Source: Aegilops tauschii subsp. strangulata
Taxonomy: Eukaryota > Streptophyta > Magnoliopsida > Poales > Poaceae
Reading direction: 5' to 3'
DNA length: 64,000 nucleotides
NCBI RefSeq assembly: GCF_002575655.3
Contig: NC_053035.3
Location: 90,421,322 to 90,485,321 of the forward strand
Part shown: in pieces, positions 1 through 11,016 of the stretch
Layout: the number at the start of each line of letters is the position of its first letter
How positions within the stretch are numbered: position 1 is the stretch's first letter
Notes under the pieces: generated by a model
What the model was told of the DNA's origin: nothing
The model's database searches: none
What the model saw: only the letters and a program-made list of their open reading frames with translations
Position numbers and translations under genes: made by a program

Positions 1-1921
1 AAGGTTTCTGTCCAGGGACTTATCTGTAATGAAACAGAAAAGTTCCAGGGTTTTAACTAAGAAAACAGAAAACGCTTCGGCTGGGAATGCGCAAGCGCAA
101 AGGAGGAGACGTATTTTGCCCGAAGGCGCCAACAGAAAACGGTTCGTGAATAAAAGAACAGAGGCTGACACGCGGGGTCCACATGTCAGGTTTGAAAAGC
201 TCGCCGGCGCCCGAAGACTGCGGTGGACGCCGGCGTCGAACCACGGCGAGTTAGGAGAAACGGAGGGTACCAAGAGCTTCAGCGTCTTCTTCCGCGTCGG
301 TGGGTGGTGGACTCGTCCAATGGGGAGCACCACGTCGACGGCGACACTATCTCCGGCGGACGGCGGCTCGGGTGAGGATGGGGAACTCCGGTGGAGGGCT
401 GCAAACTACGAATTGAGGCGCGGGTCAGAACGAGTGATGCAAGGTGAAGCTACTGGCAAGAGAATGGAGGCGGAGGAGCACACACGGGGGCGAATCGGGC
501 TGGATCCCGTGGCGGGTCGTGGCGGCCGGAGTCGAGGAAGGAGACCTCCTCGGGGCTCTTCCAGTGGTTAGGCGTGCTCTAGGGGAGTGCAGGGCTGGTG
601 GGTGCTCGAGTTGAAGCTCGGGGCCTCTATTTATAGGCAGATCGACGGGGTGGCCGTGAACGGAGAATCTCCGGCGAGCGATTACGGCGGAGCAGTGGAT
701 GGGCAGGTGGTTTGAGCGGCCAGGCAGCATCAGTGGAGGTTACTGGAGCCGTTTTACAGCTAAACGGAGATGGTCTTGGCGTAATGGCGTCGGTCCACGG
801 TGAGGTGACCGCACGGGCTCAACGGCGGCAGAGAGCGCGCTCCGCGCCCATGCGGTTCACGACGAGAGCGGCAGCGCATTCGGGGGAGTGGAAGGCCACG
901 CGGCGAGCTCCGGTGGTTTGGGCGGCGCTGGGTGGCGTCGTCGGCGCCGTGTCTCCCGCGGGCGTCCGCAAAGCCGCCGCCGGCGTCGGTCACGGGGCGG
1001 CGCACCTTCTGCTGCTCGTCGCCGACGCCCGCAAGGCGCCAGGCGTTCGTGCGGTGCAGGAACAAGAGGGCGGGGACGAGGAGCAAGGCGACGCGGTGGC
1101 ACTGGCGAGATCGACGTCCGCTTCTGAAGAAAACGACAGCAGCCACTGACTGAATCTCTGAACTTTCTGAATGTGACAAAGACAGTGCACTGCAGGTGTT
1201 CGACAGAAGGTTTTGGCTGTGAGATAAATTTTTCTGGAGCTGTAACTTGGTGAGATGACCACTCAAAGCACCCAGGGGCTGCCTGATTTTACTTGGAATT
1301 TTTGGAGAAGGTTTTGAATGAATTTCACCAAATTTGTCAAATCTGGTCCAAACTTGCAGCAGGTGTAGTTTGAAAATTTTGAACTGAAGACCAGTGGATC
1401 TTCATGGTTCTAGGTTGAGGGTTCAAAGGACTAGGAGGGAGAGTTGGTTTGGTGGCAAAAATCAAAACAGAAAATGGAGTTCCTTTGCAAATCTCCAAGT
1501 GCTAGAAAAGAAGGCAGAAAATTATTTGAATAGAATTTGAATGGAAATAGATACATGGGGAGGTTCAACTTGCTGGATTTGGTGTAAAACATGATCCAAA
1601 GGTGAGGGAAGGGTTAGGAGAGAGCATTTGCACTAGGGCCATGGCAAGAAGGAATTTGTTGAAAGTGGCAAAGGAGTTTTCCAAAAGCCATAGTGCAAAT
1701 TTCAAGGAGATTTTCAAAAGTCATTTTCCCAAATGAAAAAACATTTTGTCTTGAGTTCAAATGAAAAGCAAGAACCTCCAAGACCAAAGGCAGATCTTGG
1801 GTGAATCCAAACAAAACTTTTGCCATAAAGAAAGGTATATGAGAGGGAGAGTTCTCTTGAAGAAAAATTTAAATCACTCCCCTCAAGTCAAATAAAAATC
1901 TTTTGAAAAAAAAATCCAAAT
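1..1921 (-). mobile_element. Inverted LTR fragment, chromovirus family 1
   Basis: This stretch is the reverse complement of the first half of the 4-kb LTR present intact at 29244-33277. It runs from the segment matching about 31170 down to the LTR start region near 1900, where the A/T-rich start lies but the terminal TG is missing. The LTR promoter is visible on the minus strand as a TATA box at 628-635 followed by a GC-rich leader. The open frames in the GC-rich part are LTR sequence, not genes. The right end stops abruptly against pol sequence in the opposite orientation, so this is a rearranged relic and not a clean insertion. Confidence 0.85.
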
Positions 1922-2342
1922 AAGTTCGTCACAGACAGTGAAGGAACATTATGGTACCGAGGCAGACTTTGCGTACCTAACATTGAGGAACTCAAGCAAC
2001 AGATCTTGACGGAAAGCCACACCGCCCCATACTCGATCCATCCTGGAGGAACCAAAATGTACAAGGACATCCAGGAAAGATTTTGGTGGCACGGTATGAA
2101 AAGAGATATAGCCACATTCATTGCTTGTTGCGATTCATGTCAACGCATCAAGGCCGAGCACCAAAAGCCAGCAGGGCTACTCTAGCCTAACAGGATACCA
2201 GAGTGGAAATGGGATGAAATAGGAATGGACTTCATTGTCGGATTACCCCGATCACAACGCGGAAATGACGCCATATGGGTCATCACAGACCGACTAACCA
2301 AGGTTGCTCATTTCATTCCCGTGAAGACTACCTACTCCACAC
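1922..2342 (+). pseudogene. Chromovirus pol fragment (integrase zinc finger)
   Basis: This 420-bp piece matches 37635-38060 of the family-1 element closely. It covers the linker after RNase H, the HHCC zinc-binding region of integrase and the first residues of the integrase core ([10 protein letters not shown]). It lies in plus orientation between two minus-oriented LTR pieces. It carries the same in-frame TAG (CTC TAG CC, near 2182) as the complete element at 37901. It is a fragment with no start and cannot be functional. Confidence 0.85.
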
Positions 2343-3806
2343 ACAGTACCACCTTGCTGCCCTTCATGTCACCACATGATTAGGCCATCTCTCATCAGAG
2401 ATCATCGCAACTTTGGAACGTGCGGGAAAAGAACGATAACGTAGCTCCAACCACGTTAACGTCGGGGAAAGTCGGATGACGCAAGGCTGGTATGCTACAA
2501 CAGTACCACCTTGCTGCCCTTCATGTCACCACATGAATTGGGCCACCTCTCATCAGAGGTCATCGCAACTTTGGGACAACCGGGTAGTTGCCTTACAAGC
2601 AACGAGGTATTTACCGACACTCATATGCCACGCACAAACTTTCACGCAAACATGCAAACACCAATCATATCAAATGTTCAAAACATGCTTGCCTGGTTCG
2701 GAGAAGTCGGAGTCTAGCTCGGCGAAGTTCGCGGCTCCGTCACCTCTTCCGGAACCTACGGCAATCACGAAACGGGTGCTAACGTGAAAACCAACACATA
2801 CACAGAAACTTATCCAAATATTTTTCAAATAAATCCCATAAAAAACTAGACAAAATTTGAAGATTGTCAGAAAAAGAATCACTCAAAAATACCTTTTTAT
2901 TAAAAAGTTATAAAGGTTTCTGTCCAGGGACTTATCTGTAATGAAACAGAAAAGTTCCAGGGTTTTAACTGAGAAAACAGAAAACGCTTCGGCTGGGAAT
3001 GCGCAAGCGCAAAGGAGGAGACGTATTTTGCCCGAAGGCGCCAACAGAAAACGGTTCGCGAATAAAAGAACAGAGGCTGACACGCGGGGTCCACATGTCA
3101 GGTTTGAAAAGCTCGCCGGCGCCCGAAGACTGCGGTGAACGCCGGCGTCGAACCACGGCCAGTTAGGACAAACGGAGGGTACCAAGAGCTTCAGCGTCTT
3201 CTTCCGCGTCGGTGGGTGGTGGACTCGTCCAACGGGGAGCACCACGTCGACGGCGACACTATCTCCGGCGGACGGCGGCTCGGGTGAGGATCGGGAACTC
3301 CGGTGGAGGGCTGCAAACTACGAATTGAGGCGCGGGTCAGAACGAGTGATGCAAGGTGAAGCTACTGGCAAGAGAATGGAGGCAGAGGAGCACACACGGG
3401 GGCGAATCGGGTTGGATCCCGTGGCGGGTCGCGGCTGCCAGAGTCGAGGAAGGAGACCTCCTCGGGGCTCTTCCAGTGGCTAGGCGTGCTCTAGGGGGAG
3501 TGCAGGGCTGGTGGGTGCTCGAGTTGAAGCTCGGGGCCTCTATTTATAGGCGGATCGACGGGGTGGCCGTGAACGGAGAATCTCCGGCGAGCGATTACGG
3601 CGGAGCAGTGGATGGGCAGGTGGTTTGAGCGGCCAGGCAGCATCAGTGGAGGTTACTGGAGCCGTTTTACAGCTAAACGGAGATGGTCTTGGCGTAATGG
3701 CGTCGGTCCACGGTGAGGTGACCGCACGGGCTCAACGGCGGCAGAGAGCGCGCTCCGCGCCCTGCGGTTCACGACGAGAGCGGCAGCGCATTCGGGGGAG
3801 TGGAAG
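2343..3806 (-). mobile_element. Second inverted LTR fragment, chromovirus family 1
   Basis: This is the reverse complement of the middle of the family-1 LTR (about 30280-31660). Bases 2895-3800 repeat bases 1-895 of the window almost exactly, including the minus-strand TATA box at 3541-3548. The piece ends at 3806-3811 in the six bases GCCACG, which also begin the adjoining plus-oriented LTR segment. Confidence 0.85.
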
Positions 3807-4065
3807 CCACGTTATCGTTCTTTTCCCGCATGTCCCAAAGTTGCGATGACCTCTGATGAGAGGTGGCCCAATTCATGTGGTGACATGAAGGGCAGCAAGG
3901 TGGTACTGTTGTAGCATACCAGCCTTGCGTCATCCGACTTTCCCCGACGTTAACGTGGTTGGAGCCACGTTATCGTTCTTTTCCCGCATGTCCCAAAGTT
4001 GCGATGACCTCTGATGAGAGGTGGCCTAATCATGTGGTGACATGAAGGGCAGCAAGGTGGTACTG
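2344..4065. repeat. 235-bp inverted repeat (arms 2344-2578 and 3831-4065)
   Basis: The two arms are gapless reverse complements with about five mismatches by eye, all transitions. The spacer is 1252 bp. Both arms are LTR sequence, so a transcript across this region would form a long hairpin. Confidence 0.85.
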
Positions 4066-5610
4066 TTGTAGCATACCAGCCTTGCGTCATCCGACTTTTC
4101 CGATGTTAACGTGGTTGGAGCCACGTTACCGTTCTTTTCCCCTTCCGTGCTACCACATGTCTCATTGCCAGGATGCGGTTTAGTAAGTTGGTAACCTCTT
4201 TCCGTGTACACACCAAACAGAGAGGCCGGGATGATGGTACCTTGGCCCAGGATTAAAGCCAGTCATCCAGTCAGGGGGCATGGGTGTTTCCGGTTGGGAC
4301 CGAGAGGGGGGGCACCCCCTTAAAGCGCGCGTATAGAAATTTGATCCCATGCTACGCGAGGTTGTAGCCTCCCCGTCTCAAGGTTTTTCTTGAACGTCGC
4401 CGAGGGTGATCCCTGGCTTCGGATGGTTGAATTGGGTGTGTACTGGTTAGACGTGTTTCTTCCAAAACACCGTAGACAGAACTAGTCCCCGTGACTACTG
4501 AAATCCGTTGGCTGTGGTTAAGTATAAACTCTGCAGAGTCAATTCTTTCCAAATCATCGTATCCATGATCAAGTAGTGTAAACATTATATCCATATCTAT
4601 CCGTGTGAAAAACTTGTCCCCGGTGAACAAGCTCTAGTGGTAAATTCAGATTTATTGTTATTCCTGTGGATGGACTAACGTTATTTTTGTCTCACGCTTG
4701 TGATAATTTATGTTCCCGAACTGTTGTATTATTGAGTTGTGATATAAGCCCTTTATGTGACGTCGCGCAGACGTCCGACTGTGGCGTGTTCTTGTTCTTT
4801 ACTTTAAATATGAGCCCTTTCTGTGATGTCGCTCAAACGTCCGACTGTGGCATGCACTGTATTTATTTTCTGTTATAAGCCCTTTATGTGGTGTCGCCCC
4901 GACGCCCGACTGTGGCATTATTATTCCGCATTTTCCTCTCGAGGAGTCTTTCAGACACTCGTTTGGCACCAGTATTACTATTCTGCAGTTTCCGCTCGAG
5001 GTGTCATTCAGACCCTCGCTTGGCACCCAGTATTTATTATCTCTATGTCTGATCGCACTGGTTAACTTGTTCATCTGCTTCATGTTTACATTTGTTATAC
5101 CTTATGTCCGAACTGTCTTGCGAGTACTTTCATAGTACTCACCTGGCTTGTTGATTTGGCCAGATGTTGACGAAGGCGATCTCTTGGATGAAGAGTTTGA
5201 TAGCGCGTCCGACGCCTAGAGGAGTCCCAGTCAGTCCTGCGCGATCCCGGATATTGGTCACTTGTATTGTATACGCTTCCGCCACCCACAATAAGTCTTC
5301 TAGAGCCTCACTCCGACGCTCGATGAGTTGTAGTCATCTGGAATCATATCACTCGCTTCGCGGTGATATTTCCACCACCGTTGTTATCGTGAGTTAGTAG
5401 TTGCCACCCTATCCGCCGTTTGGTTTTAGCGGCGTGCTTGTAATAAATTGTTGGGCAGTCTCTGCTCAACCTTGTATTATATTTAGTACTCCTGGTATTT
5501 TTCTTCTGTGACCAAGATATTGTCTACCAGTGAGAAGGAATTCTTCCTCGCTGGTCCGTAAAAGGGATCGGTCTCTCAATAATTATTTTATTGAAAAACC
5601 GGTCGTGACA
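3807..5610 (+). mobile_element. 3' half of a family-1 LTR, plus orientation
   Basis: This matches the second half of the LTR at 31510-33277 and ends with the LTR terminus GGTCGTGACA at 5610. It begins with a tandem duplication of 158 bp (3811 and 3969 both start GTTATCG). It holds a three-unit version of the 64-66 bp minisatellite (units from 4742, 4808 and 4874). The sequence after 5610 is a different element. Confidence 0.85.
3811..4126 (+). repeat. 158-bp tandem duplication within LTR
   Basis: Two near-identical copies begin at 3811 and 3969. Neither complete LTR of the family has the duplication, so it arose in this copy. The mirror-image arm at 2344-2578 carries part of the same duplicated arrangement. 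Confidence 0.8.
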
Positions 5611-6440
5611 GCAACCTCATCCTGTCCCCAGCATCCCCATACTCCCAGGCGAATCTGTCCCTCTTCTGCAGAGGAGCAATACGACGGAGGAGGAAGTCTG
5701 CCCCTACATGCTCGACGGTCAGCCCGGCGGTCTTTAAATGGGTAATCATGTTTATTGTCGGGCGGAGCCTATCCTCAGTAAAGCTGAATGCCCTCCAGAC
5801 GTTGTCGCGCTTGAGGCATACCGTCTGTGCCTGGCAGAACTCTGGGGCCTTGTCATCCTGGATCCAACACCGGTCTGCCCTCCACTCCTCCCATCTGTTA
5901 CGCTGTTGGCCGGAGATGTAATCCCAGTTCTCCCTTGGCACTATCCGTGGCATCCAGCTTATATTGCCGAAACGGTGGCTCTTGTTCTCCACCCGCGGGA
6001 CGAAGTAGTGCCTGAACAGATCCACATTGGGGGCAACCCCAACGAAGTTCTCACACAAGTGAGCAAAAATTGCCATACACGCCATTGCATTAGACGTGAA
6101 ATCCAAAAGGTGGAATCCATAGATTGCCATCATCGCCTCAAGGAAATCCGAGAAGGGAGGACAAAGGCCGCAGATGAAATATGCGCAGAAGAACTTGTAT
6201 GAATTTGGCGGATCTTCCTCTCCCTCCGCCAAGACATTGGGAGCGCCATGCCACTTCGGGACCTCCCTTCCCCACAAGTATCCATACCTCGCCTGCAGCA
6301 CGTCGTCGTCGAGGTTCGACGGGGAGAAGACAACGTCTCCCTTCGCTTCTTATCCAGCTCGGTCGCCCTCTTGCTCCCCTCGACGGCCTCCGCCTTCGCG
6401 GCGCACGTCCGCTGCCCCCTAGCAGCAGTTTTCTTCCTCA
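5588..6440 (-). pseudogene. Antisense ORF of a Tat-like Gypsy element (Transposase_28-like)
   Basis: A 237-codon open frame (6301-5588) continues upstream, after a frameshift near 6330-6360, into a basic N-terminal part starting about 6440 (MRKKTAARGQ). Its core reads as a helical domain with the spaced residues GLCPPF, YGFHLLDF, CENFVGV and LFRHYF. I recognise this as the plant family annotated as putative gypsy-type transposase (Transposase_28), an antisense protein of Tat-lineage LTR elements with no demonstrated activity. It matches the spacing of the antisense protein at 50617-51024. The C-terminal end is cut by the LTR that ends at 5610. Confidence 0.7.
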
Positions 6441-6915
6441 TATCCTCCGAGATACGATGGGGGAGCGGGAAGGAGATCGGAAAGAGATCAGTGGTGAATG
6501 TGGGAGAAAGGGCGGGCGGTTGCTTGGCTTGCAAAGGAAGATGATGAGGAGGCGAGGCAGACGATGGATGAGCAATGCCTTTAAGGGAAATGGCATGGGA
6601 GAAGGCGCGGCTCTTCAGAAAAGTTATCATTTCTTTCCCTAATAATAAAGCGATTATCGCTTCTGCCCGGTAGCTCACCGTCGCGACACTTTTGCTAAAA
6701 AGTCCCTATGCTTTTTGAAAATTAACCCGCAATCATTCCCTAGGTGAAATAACGATTCGTCACTGAAAGAAAAAGGGTCTCCCGCACGCCTATGCCCGAA
6801 CATCTGCTGCATCGCCCCATGGCTTCGCCTCGCTCGCCACCGGCGGCAGGCCACCCCGCCGCCCGACTCGCCACGCACCGGAGGCGACCGGTGGCAGGTC
6901 GATCTTCCCCTCGCA

Positions 6916-6938
6916 CCCCCCCCCCCCCCCCCCCCCCC
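6916..6938 (+). repeat. Poly(C) tract, 23 bases
   Basis: An uninterrupted run of 23 C lies in a proline/arginine-rich, GC-rich segment of the Helitron. The length may be unreliable because of sequencing slippage. Confidence 0.9.
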
Positions 6939-7016
6939 GGCCGCGCGCCGCCATCTAGCACCACCATCGTCGCCGCTCCTCGATGGTTGGAGCTCCCTTC
7001 CCACAGCCCGATCTAG

Positions 7017-9289
7017 ATGCCCCTCCTGTCATATCTGAGCACGACGCTCTGCCCGTCCACAATCAGCCTCCTCAATCTCCAACCTGTTCTACATCCCCTC
7101 TCCACCCGTCCACAATCAGCCTCCTCAATCTCCAACCTCCTGCAGCCGTCCTTCTCTGATTTGGATCAAAGTAGAGCCATCGATGGAGGCAGGGGAGCAG
7201 CAGATGGAGCAAAAGAAATAAAGAATCAGTTGCTCCCGCTGCTACCTCCCAGTCGCGTCCCACCCCGTTAGGAACGCTGCCCGGCTCCCCTGCTCCTATC
7301 GCCCCACCTTTTCCTAGCCAATAATCAAGGTAATTTCCCTCTCTTTGTTTTTTGCTTTACACGGTGCATAGCAGTCAGAACTTGTACATGTAAATACTAA
7401 AACGTTATGCTATGCAGATAGGCTTGCTCTAGGCGCTGAATATCTTGTAGTTGAAATTACTTGGATGCTTTCTAAATGTGGTACTTACACAATCAAGTTA
7501 TGTGTGCCAAGTCAAGTTTTATGTGGTGGATCATGTGGGTATAAAAGAATAGATTAGTAGTACCAAGTCTGATCCGTCTTCACTATGTGGAGCTTTCCAT
7601 TCGTCTTTTGTAATGTTCCATTAACCATGTGGAGCTCTAGACAAATTTTATTGACTCCAAAAGAAACAGATTGATGATGTTTTTTGTAGACAAAATACAA
7701 TAAAAGGTCATTGTTGCATAATTTGGGAAAGCAACAAAAGATCTTTTTCAGATAATGATGTGCTGTTATGATATATAAAAAATCTTTGGGTCATTCACCT
7801 CATTGTATTATGATTGATGAGTTAATCACCTCATTCCCCTTCCTCCTCCCTGACGTAGGGGTGCAGTAGAGGAGCACCGGTGTAGAATGCATCTGCAGTG
7901 GTGCGGGTTGGGGACCGAGTGACGGATTCAGGTCAAGGGGGTTTTCGGCTAGCGTAGAAGCAGGCTGCATAAGAATGCAATAATTTGATTAAGCAAGACA
8001 GGCGTCTGGGAAACAAGCACGGTGATGGCTTGCTCAACTAGAAGTTCTACAATAAATGGTACAAGCATTGATCCCTTCTTTCTGTACCTTTGGTTCTGGT
8101 TCACGGGAGCTTTAGCTCTTGAAGTTGGCTTGCTTTTACTGGTAATGAATTGTGGTAATGCTTTTCTCATCTTTCTTAGTTAGACGGGCACAGATTTGTC
8201 CACGGCAGCAGCCGTCATTTGTTTGATTTTTGTATTGTTGCGGTCGTGGCTCTTGAGCTGCATTGATTTTTCTATTTCTTAACTATTTTGTATCACTTTT
8301 ACCTGCATATTCAAGGATTTTTTTTCTTGGTACTAGGATGGCTATTTTCTCCTGGAATGCAGATGGATGTCTGATTGAGGAGATGAATCATGCATCCTGC
8401 TATGATATGACAGAGCAGTACCGTGAGTACATAGGGAAGCAGCTCAACAACCGGCATACTACAATTTCAATTTCTACAATGCAGATGAATGCTATGCATT
8501 TTCCGGTGTATGAGTTCTTTGTGATTTCCTCCCATATTTTTGATCCAGACTTTCATGATACACACACATACTATAAACTTTAGTACTACTAATTGCTAGC
8601 TTTATTTGGTCATATCTGATTCTCTGTTGTTAATCCTCTCCTACATTGCCAAGCTCAGTTTGATTATATGTGGAGGTGTGTTTTATTCTCTGATGATATT
8701 TCCATATTTTTGAATATATGGCAAGCACAACTCTTGGTGTTAGCGCTTATTCCTTTTATTTTAGATGGTTTACTACGGTACTTGAGAGTCATTTATTGAT
8801 TTATTTTGGATGTTGAATTGTACCATGCTCCAGGAAGTTGATATCTGACTGTCGAGTTTGTGCCTAATTTAGATTGACCATGGTATGGACCAATCCAAGC
8901 TCCGTCAGGATGTAGACAGTGTCCGTAAATTCCTTCTGGACCAGTACATCAATAAAAAAACATGTCAATGTACAACACTCCTACATTAACCATTCTCAAC
9001 AAAGTCATGCCTGTATTATGAGAAATCAGACCAACGTTGGTGGGCAAGAAGTTTCAGTTTTCTTTTATAATTTTATTGATGATTGATTAGTTATTGGTTA
9101 TGCTCTCGAAGAAGTTGCCGATGGAGATAGCTGGGGTGTCATCGTCCTTGCTTGATCTGGGCATATGTGCTGGCACTTACAGATTCCATCGCGTAGAGAA
9201 ATGGCACTGCTTGTCTGCTACCTATGACTCGTTTATGTGCTGGCCAACTTTCATTTTCATGCCAAGCAGGGTTGATTATCAGAGGGCTA
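7017..9289 (+). other. Helitron interior, mostly AT-rich intron-like sequence
   Basis: I see no complete gene here. A stretch at 8338-8583 is open for 82 codons and two short stretches (8930-8970 and 9094-9300) look exon-like in composition, but I do not recognise a family. They may be exons of captured genes. Confidence 0.3.
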
Positions 9290-9750
9290 GGAAAGATGGA
9301 GCATGAGCGGGAGCATCGACTACGATGAGTTCATCAGGGCGACAGTGTACATCAACAAGCTGTAGCAGGAGGAGCACCTGCCGGCTGCCTTTGTCTACGT
9401 CGACAAGGACGACAGCAGGTGCATCACCGTAGAAAAGGTGGAAGAGGCTTGCCAAGAGTACAACATACATGCTGTATCAACACATCATCAGGGACGTCAA
9501 CAATGGCAATATGCGTATGTTTATACACTGCAGTCTTTGTCTTGAATTAATTAATTGGTTTCAGTTAATTCTAGTGATTAGTCTTACTGTTAAACTAAAA
9601 ATTACAAATCTGAAATCCAAATTGAGCATGTCCTTGCTATATAGTATACACTTGATTAGCATTGTCGAATCGACGATGAGGAGTTTGTGGTGATGGTGGA
9701 GAAGGGGATCACCAGAGGCACATCTCCGACGTTATCATTCTCCATGCAGT
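9290..9750 (+). pseudogene. CDPK (calcium-dependent protein kinase) EF-hand fragment
   Basis: The translation from about 9303 reads SGSIDYDEF, then YINKL, a TAG stop, QEEHLPAAFVYVDKDDS and ITVEKVEEAC. These are the second and third EF-hands of the C-terminal calmodulin-like domain of a plant CDPK. After a one-base frameshift near 9466 it continues HIIRDVNNGNM, the start of the fourth EF-hand. An intron-like stretch of about 150 bp follows, beginning GTATGT at 9515. The rest of the hand (RIDDEEFVVMVEKG) resumes near 9670. The kinase domain is absent. One stop and one frameshift make it a pseudogene. It sits inside the Helitron, in line with gene capture. Confidence 0.75.
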
Positions 9751-10800
9751 AGACGGCCTCAGTTAGCATCATGGCTCCTCCACCAGTCGATCACCCTTGT
9801 GCCAATTGCATATAATTAAAGAAGATTAATTATACTCTTTAATTATACTATACTTGTATACAACCTAGCTCCCCACATTATTTATTTACTTTGCAAGATA
9901 GATGTGGTACCAGTAAGAACTCATGTTGCTTTAGATACAGAATATATCTTTTGACTGAATTTTCATATACAGTACTCGGTCTTTGTTTGTGTTGTGCTAT
10001 GGATGATATCAACATTTTTAACACAATTCCTTATTCATGTTGTTTGTATAAACTGACGGAGATAAGAAAATGTTTGCATCATCTATGTGATTTGCATCCT
10101 ATGATATTTAATTTGACATCGTTTTAAGGTGTTGTTATTTTGTACTACTACTGGATTAGTATGATTGCATGAAAAACTGAATTTTCTTTCTGGTGGATTT
10201 TTTTAATTCATTGAGACAAGGTCATCAAAATCATGACGATCGATAGATATGAGGTAGTCAGGAATATGAATATGTGATTCTTACCGGCGCCAGCTCTGGC
10301 CATATAGGTTTAGAACCAAGCATGAAGGTTAATCCAAATATGCGGGGAAGAATACAAATGCGGAAATGCATAGTCGCGGAAGATGACCATACAGAGACAA
10401 TATTATGCATGAAGGTTTGGATTGTTTCACACCGAGTTAAATTGAAGAGGCAAAAATACTGTATGAAAATTCTATAAATGCGGAAATATGTTTGACTTGA
10501 ATGAAACTGGTCCCCCTTATATTCTGAAATGTCTACATGTGTTCACACAAACTGTGGTTGAAGATGAAAGGCGCCAAGGATGCACAATGGCGGGTGCGGG
10601 AAGGCATCAGAAGAGCTCGGGTAGATAGCCGTGAGCGAGGTGCGTCTCGACACAAAAGGGCAAGGTGATGATGCTAGAAGGAGCCGGAATAGTGCGAAGG
10701 TCTGCCAACCGAACGCATGGTGCAGGACTGGAGGTGGACGCTATTTCAACTCAGGTCCTACTTAAACTAAATATCATTTTACATGGCCATTGGTGTTTTT
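9751..10800 (+). other. Helitron 3' interior without recognisable gene
   Basis: AT-rich sequence between the CDPK fragment and the Helitron 3' hairpin. I see no coding signal beyond short chance frames. Confidence 0.5.
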
Positions 10801-10830
10801 CCCGTTGCAACGCACGGGTCCTTTTCCTAG
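10801..10830 (+). other. Helitron 3' terminal hairpin and CTAG
   Basis: The arms CCCGT and ACGGG enclose TGCAACGC, followed by TCCTTTTC and CTAG; the next base is T. This fits the grass Helitron terminus, where insertion occurs between A and T. Confidence 0.8.
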
Positions 10831-11016
10831 TTTACATTAACTGCTACAGTCCCACGCCCCTACGCCTAGCGGTAATCACGCGAAGTGGACGTTGGATTGA
10901 CTGGTCATCATGACGAACCGCCGTGCACGCAGCCTTCTCCTGCCACGTGTCCGTGCACTGTTTGGGGCCTAACCCAACGTGCCCCGTGACACGTATGGCT
11001 CAGGCCCGGGAGCTTA

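Larger units (their letters stand above)
6632..10830 (+). mobile_element. Helitron carrying host gene fragments
   Basis: The 3' end is diagnostic for grass Helitrons: a GC-rich hairpin (CCCGTTGCAACGCACGGG, 10801-10818), eight bases, then CTAG (10827-10830) followed by T. The 5' end is less sure. A TC-rich start with TAATAATAAAGC lies at about 6632-6650, which resembles the usual TC-CTA-TAATA start and marks where the Tat-like sequence stops. No Rep/helicase gene is present, so it is non-autonomous. It contains a CDPK-derived fragment. Confidence 0.65.

Noticed and set aside
712..1266. Several overlapping GC-rich open frames on both strands (also at 30017-30450 and 39745-40245)
   Set aside because: They lie in the GC-rich leader of the family-1 LTR and recur in every LTR copy in all frames, so they reflect composition, not genes.
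4352..4630. Minus-strand 92-codon frame and its copies at 31896-32090 and 41681-41875
   Set aside because: LTR sequence with no recognisable domain; the frame differs between copies through indels.
9891..10127. 78-codon frame with hydrophobic and cysteine residues
   Set aside because: AT-rich Helitron interior, with no homology I recognise and no start or splice context.
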